This document shows positions 26,036 through 35,459 of a stretch of DNA of 64,000 nt, in pieces. The stretch spans positions 124,001 through 188,000 of the forward strand of contig CAUFFJ010000001.1 in the NCBI GenBank assembly GCA_959024545.1, given 5' to 3'. The notes below the pieces were generated by a model, which saw nothing but the letters and a program-made list of their open reading frames with translations, was not told the DNA's origin and ran no database searches. Numbering within the stretch: position 1 is the stretch's first letter; each line of letters opens with the position of its first letter. The DNA is from Lepagella sp900761855 (GTDB lineage Bacteria > Bacteroidota > Bacteroidia > Bacteroidales > Muribaculaceae). Position numbers and translations under genes: made by a program.

Positions 26036-26046
26036 GCGTGATGGCT

Positions 26047-27906
26047 TCAATGGCCGCCCGGCTTCACTCCGCTTGAGGCGATGGTGCCCGTGGTCATCAT
26101 GCGCGTCTCCACCCCTTTCCGGCCTGCGGAAATCTCGCCGTTGAGATATTTTTCTATCATCAGACTCCCTATGGGCACACCGAATGTGGCACCGAAGCCT
26201 GCGTTCTCGACATACACGGCCACTGCGATTTTCGGATTCTTGTAAGGAGCGAAACCGATGAAGGCACTGTGGTCGCGACCGTGAGGATTCTGCGCGGTAC
26301 CGGTCTTGCCGCATACCTCGATGCCCGGGATATTGGCACCGCGGCAGGTGCCTCCGAGCACAGCCATACGCATACCTTCGGCCACTGCCTCATAATGGGC
26401 ACGTTTGATGTGGGGGGCGTGTCTTTTGCGATATTTTGCATCAAGCACGGTATCGGAAATCTCTTTTACGATATGTGGCGTATAGAAATACCCTCTGTTG
26501 GCAATCGTGGAACAGAGATTTGCTATCTGCAGGGGAGTGGCCAGTACTTCGCCCTGGCCAATCGATATGGATATGATAGAATTGGCACTCCAGTTGGCGC
26601 CGCGGAATGATTCGGAATAATAGTCGGGGTTCGGGATGAAACCTCTGCGTTCGGACGGAAGATCCACGCCTAACTTATATCCGTATCCCATCTCAACCAT
26701 ATAATTCTTCCATTTGTTGAGCTGCGCCGACGGCCTGGTGCCGCGCTTGTCGATCATGTTTTTAAGGCCCCAGCAGAAATATGCGTTGCATGAAGTCTGT
26801 AGCGCAGGTTTGAGGGCGATAGGGGAGCCGTGGGGATGGCAGCCTACCCTCAGCCCGTTGACATATCCGCGATGACATGGATAAGCGGTCGACAGGGTCA
26901 CTACACCCTCCTGAAGGAAAATCAGTCCCTGGGTCGGCTTGAATGTCGAGCCGGGAGGATATTGTCCCTGAATACTTCTGTCGTACAACGGTTTATAAGG
27001 ATTACGCACCAGGTCTGCGTAGTTTTTACCGCGCTGCTTGCCTACGAGCAACGACGGGTCGTAGTTAGGAGAAGTAACAAGCGCGAGAATCTCGCCGGTT
27101 GACGGCTCTATAGCTACGATGGCTCCGATTTTGCCACGCATCAGCTGCTCGCCGTATTGCTGCAGTTCTATGTCAATCGATAATTTGAGATTACGCCCGG
27201 ATACGGGAGCCACATCATGTATGCCGTTCTCATACTTGCCTTTGATGCGTCCGCTGGCATCCTTCATCAATATCTCCATTCCCTTGACACCTCGAAGCAT
27301 CTTTTCGTAGCTTTTCTCTACGCCCAGGTCGCCGGTATAGTCGCCCGAGTGATAATAGTGGTCTGCTTCCACATCGGCTGCCGATACTTCGCGGATGTTG
27401 CCGAGGATGTTGGAAGCGACGGGGTAACCGTACTGGCGTATTGTCCGCTTCTGGATAAAGAAGCCGGGGAATAGGTAAAGCTTCTCTGAGAGGCGCCCGT
27501 AATCCTGTGCTGAAAGATGGGAAAGCAGTTTCTGAGGAGTATAGGCCGAATATCCGGGATTCTTGCGCGTATCGCGCATATCGGCCCAACGCCTGTCGAG
27601 CTCATCACGGGTGATGCCGAGTACGGAGCAGAGCGCTATTGTATCGAACGGTGCCACATCCTTGGGGATAAGCATTACATCGTACGCAGGCTGATTGAAT
27701 ACGAGCAGTTTGTCGTTGCGGTCATACATCAGACCGCGGGCCGGATAAATGACCCGTTTAAGAAACGCATTGCTGTCGGCGTTTTCCTTATATTTGCTTT
27801 CGGCTACCTGAAGGCTGAACAGTCTGACGATGTATATCGCCACTATAATGGCTATGAAGCCTCCGATAGCGTATTTGCGTTTTTCTAATATATAGTCTTT
27901 TCTCAT
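26047..27906 (-). CDS. mrdA: Penicillin-binding protein 2, elongasome transpeptidase
   Basis: A 619-residue class B PBP: one N-terminal membrane helix (about 12-32), a pedestal/dimerisation domain (residues 50-240), then a transpeptidase domain with the active-site serine in PPGSTFKP, the SxN region (SCNAYF) and the KTG box CGKTGTAQNPHG. It cross-links peptidoglycan for lateral growth with RodA. The gene is between mreD and rodA as in most Bacteroidetes. Confidence 0.94.
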   Translation of the reverse strand: MRKDYILEKRKYAIGGFIAIIVAIYIVRLFSLQVAESKYKENADSNAFLKRVIYPARGLMYDRNDKLLVFNQPAYDVMLIPKDVAPFDTIALCSVLGITRDELDRRWADMRDTRKNPGYSAYTPQKLLSHLSAQDYGRLSEKLYLFPGFFIQKRTIRQYGYPVASNILGNIREVSAADVEADHYYHSGDYTGDLGVEKSYEKMLRGVKGMEILMKDASGRIKGKYENGIHDVAPVSGRNLKLSIDIELQQYGEQLMRGKIGAIVAIEPSTGEILALVTSPNYDPSLLVGKQRGKNYADLVRNPYKPLYDRSIQGQYPPGSTFKPTQGLIFLQEGVVTLSTAYPCHRGYVNGLRVGCHPHGSPIALKPALQTSCNAYFCWGLKNMIDKRGTRPSAQLNKWKNYMVEMGYGYKLGVDLPSERRGFIPNPDYYSESFRGANWSANSIISISIGQGEVLATPLQIANLCSTIANRGYFYTPHIVKEISDTVLDAKYRKRHAPHIKRAHYEAVAEGMRMAVLGGTCRGANIPGIEVCGKTGTAQNPHGRDHSAFIGFAPYKNPKIAVAVYVENAGFGATFGVPIGSLMIEKYLNGEISAGRKGVETRMMTTGTIASSGVKPGGH

Positions 27907-27936
27907 CTATGGAACGACTATGTGGCAGGGTTAGAA

Positions 27937-28455
27937 TCAATGCCTGTCGCGGCGCACGGTTATGATGCTGTCGAGGCCAAGTATAAGCAGAAACGTCAAC
28001 GCGCTGCTCCCTGCCGAGAGCACCGTTATTTGCTTAACGTCGGCAAAAGAGAAATATTCTGTTGAGAAAATAAGCACTGCATATATGGCAACTAAAGTAA
28101 GCATATATTTGCAATATGTGCCAATGCCGAGAGTCATGACATCCGGAGTAACCTGGTTCATCCGGTCGTCGTGCTGGACGTACGCATAGAAAGCCGGTCG
28201 ACGCAAGGCTGCTGTGATAGTGCATGCCAGAGCATTCACGCCGATGGTATCGCCGCAAATATCAGTAAGCAGCCCAAGTGAGAAGGAGAGTGTCAGAAGC
28301 AGCGACACATTCATGTCTATCGGCATCCGTATGATAAAATAGACTATGATAAGCGGAACTGCCACCCCGAAAAGGACGATATGATTGCATATCAGCACCT
28401 GTGCGAGCAGAATGCAGATGAATAGCGCCGCTATGTGAATGCCTTTCTTATCCAT
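27937..28455 (-). CDS. mreD: Rod shape-determining protein MreD
   Basis: A 172-residue membrane protein with five or six helices and little else, in the position where mreD always lies (between mreC and mrdA). Sequence conservation in MreD is low; FSLGLLTDICGDTIGVNALACTI near residue 60 is the typical segment with an acidic residue after FxxGLxxD. The identification rests on this motif, size and context. Confidence 0.88.
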   Translation of the reverse strand: MDKKGIHIAALFICILLAQVLICNHIVLFGVAVPLIIVYFIIRMPIDMNVSLLLTLSFSLGLLTDICGDTIGVNALACTITAALRRPAFYAYVQHDDRMNQVTPDVMTLGIGTYCKYMLTLVAIYAVLIFSTEYFSFADVKQITVLSAGSSALTFLLILGLDSIITVRRDRH

Positions 28456-28466
28456 CCTTGCATGAA

Positions 28467-29312
28467 TCAGTCTTCGTTGCGGTCAAATGTTGTCAGTGAG
28501 TCAAGTTCTGTCTTGAGGGCATCGCGAAGCACCCTGACAGTACTCAGGTTCCCCATATCGGAAGCAAGTCTGATCTTTAGTGTGAAGAAGTTGCCGTCAG
28601 CGTTTCTCACCTGACTCATTACCGTACCTACCGGAATTCCTTCAGGAAACGTGGTGGAAAACCCGCTGGTTACAATTGTGTCGCCGATATGGTACCGCGC
28701 ATGTCTGGGAATCTCTTCAACCCAGATAGTATTTGGGTCGTTCTCGCGCCATGAGAGCGAGCCGACATATTGCGTGCCTTTGAGCTTGACAGAAAATCTC
28801 TGGCCTTTCGTAAGCACCGATATCACACGGGCTGTATGGCGTCCGGCGACATTTACTATTCCTACCACGCCGTTCTGGTCGACTACTCCCATTCCGGGTG
28901 CCACTCCGTCGGCACTCCCTTTATCGATAGTGAAGTAATTGCGTGGATGCCTTGTGCTGTTGTTGATCACCGAGGCTACGGTGTAGTTGAACCTCGGAGG
29001 CAGTCCGGCATAGTGCACGCTGTCATCGATTAAAGTACGCAGATGCTTCACTTCTTCAGTGAGATTGAGCACCTGATTCTCAAGCATTGCATTGCTTTCC
29101 TGAAGCGATTCGTTGATCGAGCGCAGACTGAAATAACCTGTTACGCCCGAGGCGGCCTTATTGACAGCAGAAGTAACGGAATTGGCCGACGTCAGATATA
29201 CTGCTCCCTGATAGTCATTGAAAGTAAAGAGCAGTATAAGACTTACCAGCACATAGAATGTAAAAACAAACCATGTGCTGTATCGTCGCAGGAAGTTGAG
29301 AAGATTCCGCAT
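28467..29312 (-). CDS. mreC: Rod shape-determining protein MreC
   Basis: A 281-residue bitopic protein: a short basic N-terminus, one membrane helix (about 12-32), a coiled coil (65-100; NESLQESNAMLENQVLNLTEEV) and the periplasmic beta domain with INNSTRHPRNYFTIDKGSADGV, GMGVVDQNGVVGIV and GDTIVTSGFSTTFPEGIPVG. It links MreB to the periplasmic enzymes. It lies 81 bp after mreB and 11 bp before mreD. Confidence 0.95.
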   Translation of the reverse strand: MRNLLNFLRRYSTWFVFTFYVLVSLILLFTFNDYQGAVYLTSANSVTSAVNKAASGVTGYFSLRSINESLQESNAMLENQVLNLTEEVKHLRTLIDDSVHYAGLPPRFNYTVASVINNSTRHPRNYFTIDKGSADGVAPGMGVVDQNGVVGIVNVAGRHTARVISVLTKGQRFSVKLKGTQYVGSLSWRENDPNTIWVEEIPRHARYHIGDTIVTSGFSTTFPEGIPVGTVMSQVRNADGNFFTLKIRLASDMGNLSTVRVLRDALKTELDSLTTFDRNED

Positions 29313-29393
29313 TAATCTCTAAACTGTTTCGCTTCGCTGTTTGCAGGCTGTGCCGCGGTATTCTGAGCCAATGTCAATGCCTCGTCGTTCCTG

Positions 29394-30419
29394 TCAGCGA
29401 ATGAGGAAGGAGAAGCGGTTGATGTTCTTCAGAGCTACACCTGTGCCTTTGGCTACGGCATGCAACGGATCTTCGGCTATTTTGAACTCGATGCCTATCT
29501 TGTCGGTAAAGCGCTTGGCCAGCCCTCTGAGCAAAGCACCTCCTCCGGCCAGATATATACCGTTGCGGACGATGTCGGCATATAGCTCCGGAGGTGTGGC
29601 GTCGAGTGCGGCCAAAACAGCCTCCTCGATACGGCCGACTGATTTCTCGATGCATCGCGAAATCTCCTCGTAAGTTACGGGAACCTCCATCGGGAGCGCG
29701 CTCGACTTGTTAGGACCGGTAACGATAAACGGCTCCGGGGGATCTTCAAGCAGGGGCAGCGCCGAGCCTACATTTATCTTAATGTTCTCAGCCATTGTGG
29801 TGCCTACTTTCAGGTTGTGGACACGGCCCATGTGTTCCTGGATATCGGCTGTCAGAGCGTTTCCGGCCAGGCGGATACTTTTGTTGCTGACAATACCGCC
29901 CAGAGATATCACTGCAATCTCAGTGGAACCGCCGCCTATGTCGACAATCATATTGCCTTCAGGAGCCTCTACGTCGAGTCCGATACCGAGAGCTGCGGCC
30001 ATAGGTTCATAGATCATATATACATCCCGGCCCCCGGCGTGTTCGCTTGAATCGCGCACGGCACGGATTTCGACCTCTGTCGAACCGGAAGGAATGCACA
30101 CCACCATACGGAGCGAGGGAGTGAACCAACTCCAGCGGCGCTTCGAGCTGACCATTTTAACCATACCGCGTATCATCTGTTCGGCTGCATTGAAGTCAGC
30201 GATTACTCCATCGCGGAGAGGGCGGATTGTGCGGATACCGGGAGGCTCCTTGCCCTCCATCTGGTGAGCCGGCGTACCGACGGCGAGAACTTTGTCAGTC
30301 TTGTTCTGAATGGCGACGACTGACGGCTCGTCTACGACAATCTTGTCGTTATGAATGATGATGGAATTGGCCGTGCCAAGGTCCATCGCTATTTCCTGTG
30401 TGAATGAAAAAAGTCCCAT
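29394..30419 (-). CDS. mreB: Rod shape-determining actin homologue MreB
   Basis: A 341-residue actin-fold ATPase. Phosphate-binding segments are clear: AMDLGTANSIIIHNDKIVVDEPSVVAI, MIVDIGGGSTEIAVISLGGIV and YLAGGGALLRGL. The N-terminus (MGLFSFTQEI) is the short amphipathic membrane anchor of the family. It lies 48 bp downstream of purH with no promoter box in between, so the two are likely co-transcribed. Confidence 0.97.
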   Translation of the reverse strand: MGLFSFTQEIAMDLGTANSIIIHNDKIVVDEPSVVAIQNKTDKVLAVGTPAHQMEGKEPPGIRTIRPLRDGVIADFNAAEQMIRGMVKMVSSKRRWSWFTPSLRMVVCIPSGSTEVEIRAVRDSSEHAGGRDVYMIYEPMAAALGIGLDVEAPEGNMIVDIGGGSTEIAVISLGGIVSNKSIRLAGNALTADIQEHMGRVHNLKVGTTMAENIKINVGSALPLLEDPPEPFIVTGPNKSSALPMEVPVTYEEISRCIEKSVGRIEEAVLAALDATPPELYADIVRNGIYLAGGGALLRGLAKRFTDKIGIEFKIAEDPLHAVAKGTGVALKNINRFSFLIR

Positions 30420-30467
30420 TTGTGTCTGAAATAAGGGAAGTTATAAAGGGAGAGTGTAAATTAGGTG

Positions 30468-31982
30468 TCAATGTCTGAAATGGCGGAAACCTGTTATGGC
30501 CATCGCCATATCGTGATTCTCGCAATATTCTATCGATTCATTATCACGGATGCTTCCACCGGGATGTACCACGGCTTCAATTCCGGCATTATTGGCTATT
30601 TCAACGCAATCAGGGAAGGGGAAGAAAGCGTCTGAAGCCATCGCGGCCCCTTTTAGTGAGAATCCGAAAGCTTCTGCCTTTTCGATAGCCTGCTTGAGGG
30701 CATCGACACGGGAAGTCTGACCAACTCCGGATGCCATCAGCTGTAGACCTTTGGCAAGCACTATGGAATTGCTCTTGCTGTGTTTCACAATCTTATTGGC
30801 AAAAAGCATATCGGCGATTTCATCGGCCGTCGGTTTGCGGGAGGTAACGATTTTCAAGTCGTTTTCTGTCTCGGTATGCAGATCGGCCTGCTGCTCAAGA
30901 ATGCCGTTGAGAGCCGAACGATAGCGCTTCTCGGGAAGGCTGAGGTCTTTGGCAACGAGGACAATTCGGTTCTTTTTCTGGAAAAGGACTTCGAGCGCAT
31001 CATCTTCGTATCCTGGAGCGATGATTACCTCAAAAAAGATTTTACCGATCTTATCGGCAGCCTCTTTTGTAATCTTTCTGTTGGCGATAAGCACACCTCC
31101 GAACGCACTGACAGGATCGCAGGCCAGAGCGGCGTCCCAGGCTTTCTCAATGTTTTCACGAGTAGCGATTCCGCAAGCATTGTTGTGCTTGAGAATTGCG
31201 AAAGTCGGCTCGTCAAACTCACGGATGAGCGAGACGGCAGAATCGATGTCGAGCAGATTGTTGTAGCTGATTTCTTTGCCGTGGAGCTTATCGAACATCT
31301 TGTCGAAATCTCCGAAGAAGCGCCCCTGCTGATGAGGATTCTCCCCATAGCGGAGATGCATGGCTCCGTCTTCGGTAAGGCGAAGAGCGGAGGGATTGGC
31401 AGCGTCAAACCAGTTGAAGATAGCGCTGTCGTATGCTGAACTTACACCGAAAGCCATACGGGCAAAGTCGCGGCGCTGTTCTATATCCGATTGGGCTCCC
31501 TGCTTTTCAAGCATTTCCTGCAAGGGGGCATATTGACGTTTGGATGCTACTATTACCACGTCCTGGAAATTCTTGGCCGCAGCACGTATAAGAGATATGC
31601 CGCCGATGTCAATCTTTTCAATAATATCCTGGCAGGACGCTCCTGAGGCCACGGTTTCGCTGAAAGGGTAGAGGTCTACAATGACCAGGTCGATCTGAGG
31701 TATCTTATACTTTTCGGCCTGCGCTGCGTCGCCTTCATTGTCGCGTCGCATGAGAATACCGCCCATCACGGCAGGATGAAGCGTCTTGACACGGCCTCCG
31801 AAAATAGAAGGATATCCGGTGATGTCTTCAACTGCCGTGCATTCGAATCCCTGAGATGTGATAAAATCGTGTGTGCCCCCTGTAGAAAATAATTTCACGC
31901 CATCGTTGGCGAGCATATTAAGTATAGGAAGCAATCCGTCCTTATGATATACCGAAATGAGAGCGGTCTTAATCTTCTTCAT
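30468..31982 (-). CDS. purH: Bifunctional AICAR transformylase/IMP cyclohydrolase
   Basis: A 504-residue enzyme of the last two steps of IMP synthesis. The N-terminal cyclohydrolase half has LISVYHKDG, FSTGGTHDFI and FGGRVKTLHPAVMGG; the C-terminal transformylase half has LRYGENPHQQG, LKHNNACG and the end block KGAAMASDAFFPFPD. The ATG at 31982 is preferred over a TTG 15 bp upstream. It heads the purH-mreBCD-mrdA-rodA operon, a Bacteroidetes arrangement that couples purine synthesis with cell-wall elongation transcriptionally. Confidence 0.96.
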   Translation of the reverse strand: MKKIKTALISVYHKDGLLPILNMLANDGVKLFSTGGTHDFITSQGFECTAVEDITGYPSIFGGRVKTLHPAVMGGILMRRDNEGDAAQAEKYKIPQIDLVIVDLYPFSETVASGASCQDIIEKIDIGGISLIRAAAKNFQDVVIVASKRQYAPLQEMLEKQGAQSDIEQRRDFARMAFGVSSAYDSAIFNWFDAANPSALRLTEDGAMHLRYGENPHQQGRFFGDFDKMFDKLHGKEISYNNLLDIDSAVSLIREFDEPTFAILKHNNACGIATRENIEKAWDAALACDPVSAFGGVLIANRKITKEAADKIGKIFFEVIIAPGYEDDALEVLFQKKNRIVLVAKDLSLPEKRYRSALNGILEQQADLHTETENDLKIVTSRKPTADEIADMLFANKIVKHSKSNSIVLAKGLQLMASGVGQTSRVDALKQAIEKAEAFGFSLKGAAMASDAFFPFPDCVEIANNAGIEAVVHPGGSIRDNESIEYCENHDMAMAITGFRHFRH

Positions 31983-32061
31983 TTTGTTGACAGACAATTG
32001 TATTGGTCAATGACTGGCCGGCTACGAAATCCAATGAGATACGTTGCCGGTAATGAGACTG

Positions 32062-32092
32062 CAAAGTTAGTGAAAATTTGCGGCCCGACAAA
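32062..32092 (-). promoter_or_regulatory. Promoter of the purH-mre operon
   Basis: Minus-strand TTTG (32092-32089) and TAACTTTG (32069-32062) are 19 bp apart, in the gap after nrdG. Transcription would start near 32055, about 70 nt before purH. Confidence 0.7.
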
Positions 32093-32139
32093 GCCGGTTT
32101 TTAGATTTATCACATTTATTCCTCGCTGTTATGGTATTT

Positions 32140-32649
32140 TTACAAGGATATGAAATCTTCGGGAGGGAAAAGTATTCTTTGGTTGGTGGAGCCCCTGAAC
32201 CGTAGAGTTTCATCTCTAAGGGAAGCAATGAATCGCCCTTCGACTATTGCGTCGGCCTTGCGCGCCACTTTGAGTAGGTCTGAATCAGCGATTATCTCCT
32301 CTTTTGTGAACCCGGTGTAAAGCCAGACGTCAAGCGCCTCTGTATGAATCATGTCAATCAAAATCGCTATCTCGCGCGGATGGTAAAGAGGATCTCCGCC
32401 TGTAAGCGTAACTCCGAATTGCTCTTCTTTCACAACATCCATTATTTCGTCGAGAGTCATAGCGTTGCCACCGCTAAAATCCCAGGAGTGGGGATTGTGG
32501 CATCCGGGGCACTGATGTCTGCATCCGGCAATATAGATGCTTGTGCGCAGCCCCGGCCCGTCGACTGTGGTGCCGCGCACGATTTCCAATACCCGCAGTG
32601 TCAGATTCTCCCGGGCATTAGCCTGAGATTCGTTGTCATTCGTGCTCAT
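32140..32649 (-). CDS. nrdG: Anaerobic ribonucleotide reductase activating protein
   Basis: A 169-residue radical SAM enzyme that generates the glycyl radical on NrdD. The [4Fe-4S] motif is CRHQCPGC (CX3CX2C), preceded by VDGPGLRTSIYIAG and followed by HNPHSWDFSGG; the SAM-binding GGDP motif appears as LTGGDPLYH. Its start overlaps the end of nrdD by 4 bp, so the pair is coupled. Confidence 0.95.
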   Translation of the reverse strand: MSTNDNESQANARENLTLRVLEIVRGTTVDGPGLRTSIYIAGCRHQCPGCHNPHSWDFSGGNAMTLDEIMDVVKEEQFGVTLTGGDPLYHPREIAILIDMIHTEALDVWLYTGFTKEEIIADSDLLKVARKADAIVEGRFIASLRDETLRFRGSTNQRILFPPEDFISL

Positions 32650-34850
32650 TTGTGAACCACCCGGTCTTTTAATTCGGCAAGTTTACCTGAGTTCCATCTG
32701 TCGGTAGTGCCGACGAGATAGCCGGTGATGCGCTGGATGGTCTCGAACGGGGTGCCGCATTTAGGACAGTGTGATTGAGTTGAGTCAGCATTCTCATACC
32801 CGCAGTCGGGGCAATGGTTTCGGTTGTGGTTGACCGACCCATAACCTATATTGTATTGATCCATCAGATCGACAATCTGCATAATTGCCTCTTCATTGTG
32901 AGTGGCATCGCCATCGATTTCCACATAGAAGATATGACCTCCGCGGGTGAGTTCGTGATAGGGTGCTTCTATTTTTGCCTTGTGGCGTGGCGAGCACCGG
33001 TAATATACGGGCACATGATTAGAGTTGGTGTAGTAATGTCGGTCAGTAACGCCCGGTACTTCGCCGAAGCTCTTGCGGTCGCGGGCTGTGAAACGTCCGG
33101 ACAGGCCTTCGGCCGGAGTTGCAAGAACCGAGTAATTGTGCCCATACTGTTCGCTGTATTGATTGGCACGGCTGCGCATGTGGCTTATAATTCTCAGCCC
33201 CAATGCCTGCGAGTCGTCAGACTCTCCATGGTGCTTCCCGGTCAGAGCGACAAGACATTCTGCGAGTCCGATGAAGCCGATGCCGAGAGTGCCCTGATTT
33301 ATGACGCTCTCGATGGTGTCGTCTCCCCTAAGCTCTTCGCAACCGTTCCAGAGCGAGCCCATCACCAAAGGGAATTGTTTGGCCAAAGCTGTTTTCTGAA
33401 ACTGGAAACGTTCATCCAGCTGACGCGCAGTGAGATCAAGTATCGAGTCAAGGCGCCGGAAGAAATTTTGAACCCGTTCATCCTTATCTTTGATTGCGGC
33501 CGCCTCAAGTGCGAGCTTGACAATATTGACTGTGGTGAAAGAAATATTGCCTCGTCCGATTGAAGTGACCGGGCCGTAGCGGTTTTCAAAAACGCGTGTC
33601 CGGCATCCCATAGTGGCTACCTCATGAATATAGCGCTTCGGGTCGTCGGCTCTCCATTCGGAACTCTGGTTGAACGTGGCATCGAGGTTGAGAAAATTGG
33701 GGAAGAATCTGCGGGCGGATACTTTACAGGCCAGTCGGTACAAATCGTAGTTCGGGTCTTCCGGAAGATAACTCACGCCACGCTTCTTTTTCCATATCTG
33801 TATCGGAAAAATTGCAGTGGCTCCGTTGCCGACTCCCTCGTAAGTACTGCGCAGCAGCTCGCGTATCACACAGCGTCCTTCGGCAGATGTGTCGGTGCCA
33901 TAATTGATGGAGGAGAAAACTACCTGATTGCCTCCACGGGAATGGATGGTATTCATATTATGAATGAAAGCTTCCATGGCCTGATGCACGCGCCCCACGG
34001 TGCGGTTGACGGCATGCTGCAAGAGTCGCTTCTCACCTTCAAGGCCATCGAGAGCTTTTTTCTCGAAATCGGTGAGCTTAACATCATATAGATGCGAAAG
34101 ACTGACGTCGCTGACCGCTTCAAGATTTTTAATCTCCTCAATGAAACTGCTCCTTACAAAAGGTGCCAGATAAAAGTCGAATGCGGGAATAGCCTGGCCG
34201 CCATGCATCTCATTCTGTGCCGTCTCAAGCGAGATGCAGGCCATGACGCTTGCAGTCTCAATGCGCTTTGCCGGTCGGGATTCTCCGTGGCCGGCCACAA
34301 ACCCGTGGGTCAGGATTTTGTCGAGCGGATGCTGTACGCAGGTAAGAGATTTGGTAGGGTAGTAGTCTTTGTCGTGGATATGGATGTAATTGGATTTTAC
34401 CGCTTCTCTTACGTCCGGCGAGAGCAGATAGTCATCTACAAATGGCTTGGTGGTCTCGGAGGCAAACTTCATCATCATCCCGGCCGGCGAGTCTGTGTTC
34501 ATATTGGCATTCTCGCGAGTGATGTCGTTGTTTTTGGCTTCGATGATTTCAAGAAACATTTCGCGAGTCTTTGCACGCCGGGCGATGGAACGCTGGTCGC
34601 GATAAGCGATGTACTTTTTTGCTACGTCCTTGCGCGAGGATTTCATCAGTTCGAGTTCTACGCGATCCTGAATTTCTTCTACAGTCATCCGTTCATCGCC
34701 GGTCATGCCGATGCGGTCTGTAATTTTCTGTAACAGAGCCTCGTCTTCTCCGAGGTCGGTGGTGAGCATGGCCTTTCGGATGGCGGCTTTGATTTTTTCT
34801 TCGTTGTATCCTACAACGCGCCCGTCGCGTTTGACTACTATTTGTATCAT
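32646..34850 (-). CDS. nrdD: Anaerobic ribonucleoside-triphosphate reductase
   Basis: A 734-residue class III ribonucleotide reductase that makes dNTPs without oxygen. The N-terminal ATP-cone (about 1-95: VVKRDGRVVGYNEEKIKAAI) is followed by the ten-stranded barrel. The C-terminal zinc site is CPDCGYENADSTQSHCPKCG, and the glycyl-radical loop is RITGYLVG, near the end. There is no class I or II RNR in the window. The gene is transcribed from a promoter about 410 bp upstream (35265-35296), with a 334-bp inverted-repeat element between promoter and ATG. Confidence 0.96.
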   Translation of the reverse strand: MIQIVVKRDGRVVGYNEEKIKAAIRKAMLTTDLGEDEALLQKITDRIGMTGDERMTVEEIQDRVELELMKSSRKDVAKKYIAYRDQRSIARRAKTREMFLEIIEAKNNDITRENANMNTDSPAGMMMKFASETTKPFVDDYLLSPDVREAVKSNYIHIHDKDYYPTKSLTCVQHPLDKILTHGFVAGHGESRPAKRIETASVMACISLETAQNEMHGGQAIPAFDFYLAPFVRSSFIEEIKNLEAVSDVSLSHLYDVKLTDFEKKALDGLEGEKRLLQHAVNRTVGRVHQAMEAFIHNMNTIHSRGGNQVVFSSINYGTDTSAEGRCVIRELLRSTYEGVGNGATAIFPIQIWKKKRGVSYLPEDPNYDLYRLACKVSARRFFPNFLNLDATFNQSSEWRADDPKRYIHEVATMGCRTRVFENRYGPVTSIGRGNISFTTVNIVKLALEAAAIKDKDERVQNFFRRLDSILDLTARQLDERFQFQKTALAKQFPLVMGSLWNGCEELRGDDTIESVINQGTLGIGFIGLAECLVALTGKHHGESDDSQALGLRIISHMRSRANQYSEQYGHNYSVLATPAEGLSGRFTARDRKSFGEVPGVTDRHYYTNSNHVPVYYRCSPRHKAKIEAPYHELTRGGHIFYVEIDGDATHNEEAIMQIVDLMDQYNIGYGSVNHNRNHCPDCGYENADSTQSHCPKCGTPFETIQRITGYLVGTTDRWNSGKLAELKDRVVHK

Positions 34851-34870
34851 AATGTTGATGATGAGGGTTA

Positions 34871-35204
34871 AGAGGCTGTTTAAAAATCAATGTTAAATTT
34901 GAGGCGGCTGTCTTACAGATAAAATTCATTTAAGGCAAAGGAACATAGCGGGCTATGAGACTGCGCCGCCGATGAATTTTAGCGTAAGAGAGCCGAGAGA
35001 TTTAACAATAGATTGTCTTGACAGTCCTAAGTATAAAACAATCTTAAATTCGGCTGATATGAAAATGGAAGAATTGACCCGCATCTCCGGGCATATATTT
35101 CCCTTTGGTTCAGTCATGAAGCCCGCTTCACTCCTGAACCCTCAGGAAAATCTCTGCTCCGGATCTGCGACCTCAAATTAACAGTCATTTTTAAACAGCC
35201 TCTA
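34871..35204. mobile_element. Non-autonomous inverted-repeat element A (MITE-like), 334 bp
   Basis: The ends are near-perfect terminal inverted repeats: 34871-34904 and 35172-35204 share AGAGGCTGTTTAAAAAT and then TGTTAA, TTTGAGG with three mismatches and one gap. The left part is also one long hairpin: arms 34888-34949 and 34952-35013 pair through GTTAAAT, GGCTGTCTTAC, TAAAATTCAT and CATAGC, centred on GG at 34950-34951. No transposase is present; a 69-codon frame inside (34972-35181, plus) has no recognisable content. No clear target duplication. It shares its hairpin centre with elements B and C near 60 kb. Confidence 0.7.
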
Positions 35205-35264
35205 AGAGGCTTTCGTAAAAATCAGTATGGATTTGTCGGCAAAAATAGCGCAGCAAATCCATTG

Positions 35265-35296
35265 CAAAATTAGCTAAAAATTCCCCGTTGGGCAAA
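35265..35296 (-). promoter_or_regulatory. Promoter of nrdDG
   Basis: Minus-strand TTTG (35296-35293) and TAATTTTG (35272-35265) are 20 bp apart. It is the only consensus promoter between ftsE and nrdD, and it predicts a leader of about 410 nt that contains the whole of element A. Confidence 0.65.
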
Positions 35297-35459
35297 TTTC
35301 TAACAGTAAAATATGTAATGAGGTTTATCTTTTGGAAAACTTTTTACGTGGTTAAAAAATGCAACTATCTTTTATACAATATGTTACGATTAATATTTGG
35401 ATAACTTTGTATCAGTCTTCGCGCAGAAATATTTCTTGAAGAGCGCGTCGGTCGTATTA

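Noticed and set aside
30780..31439. 219-codon plus-strand frame opposite purH
   Set aside because: Shadow of purH; no independent start region or motif.
32814..34733. Several plus-strand frames of 150-250 codons opposite nrdD
   Set aside because: All are shadows of the NrdD coding sequence.
34972..35181. 69-codon plus frame inside element A
   Set aside because: It begins in a hairpin arm and runs into the terminal repeat; no sign of coding selection, although a copy-wide comparison could reopen the question.
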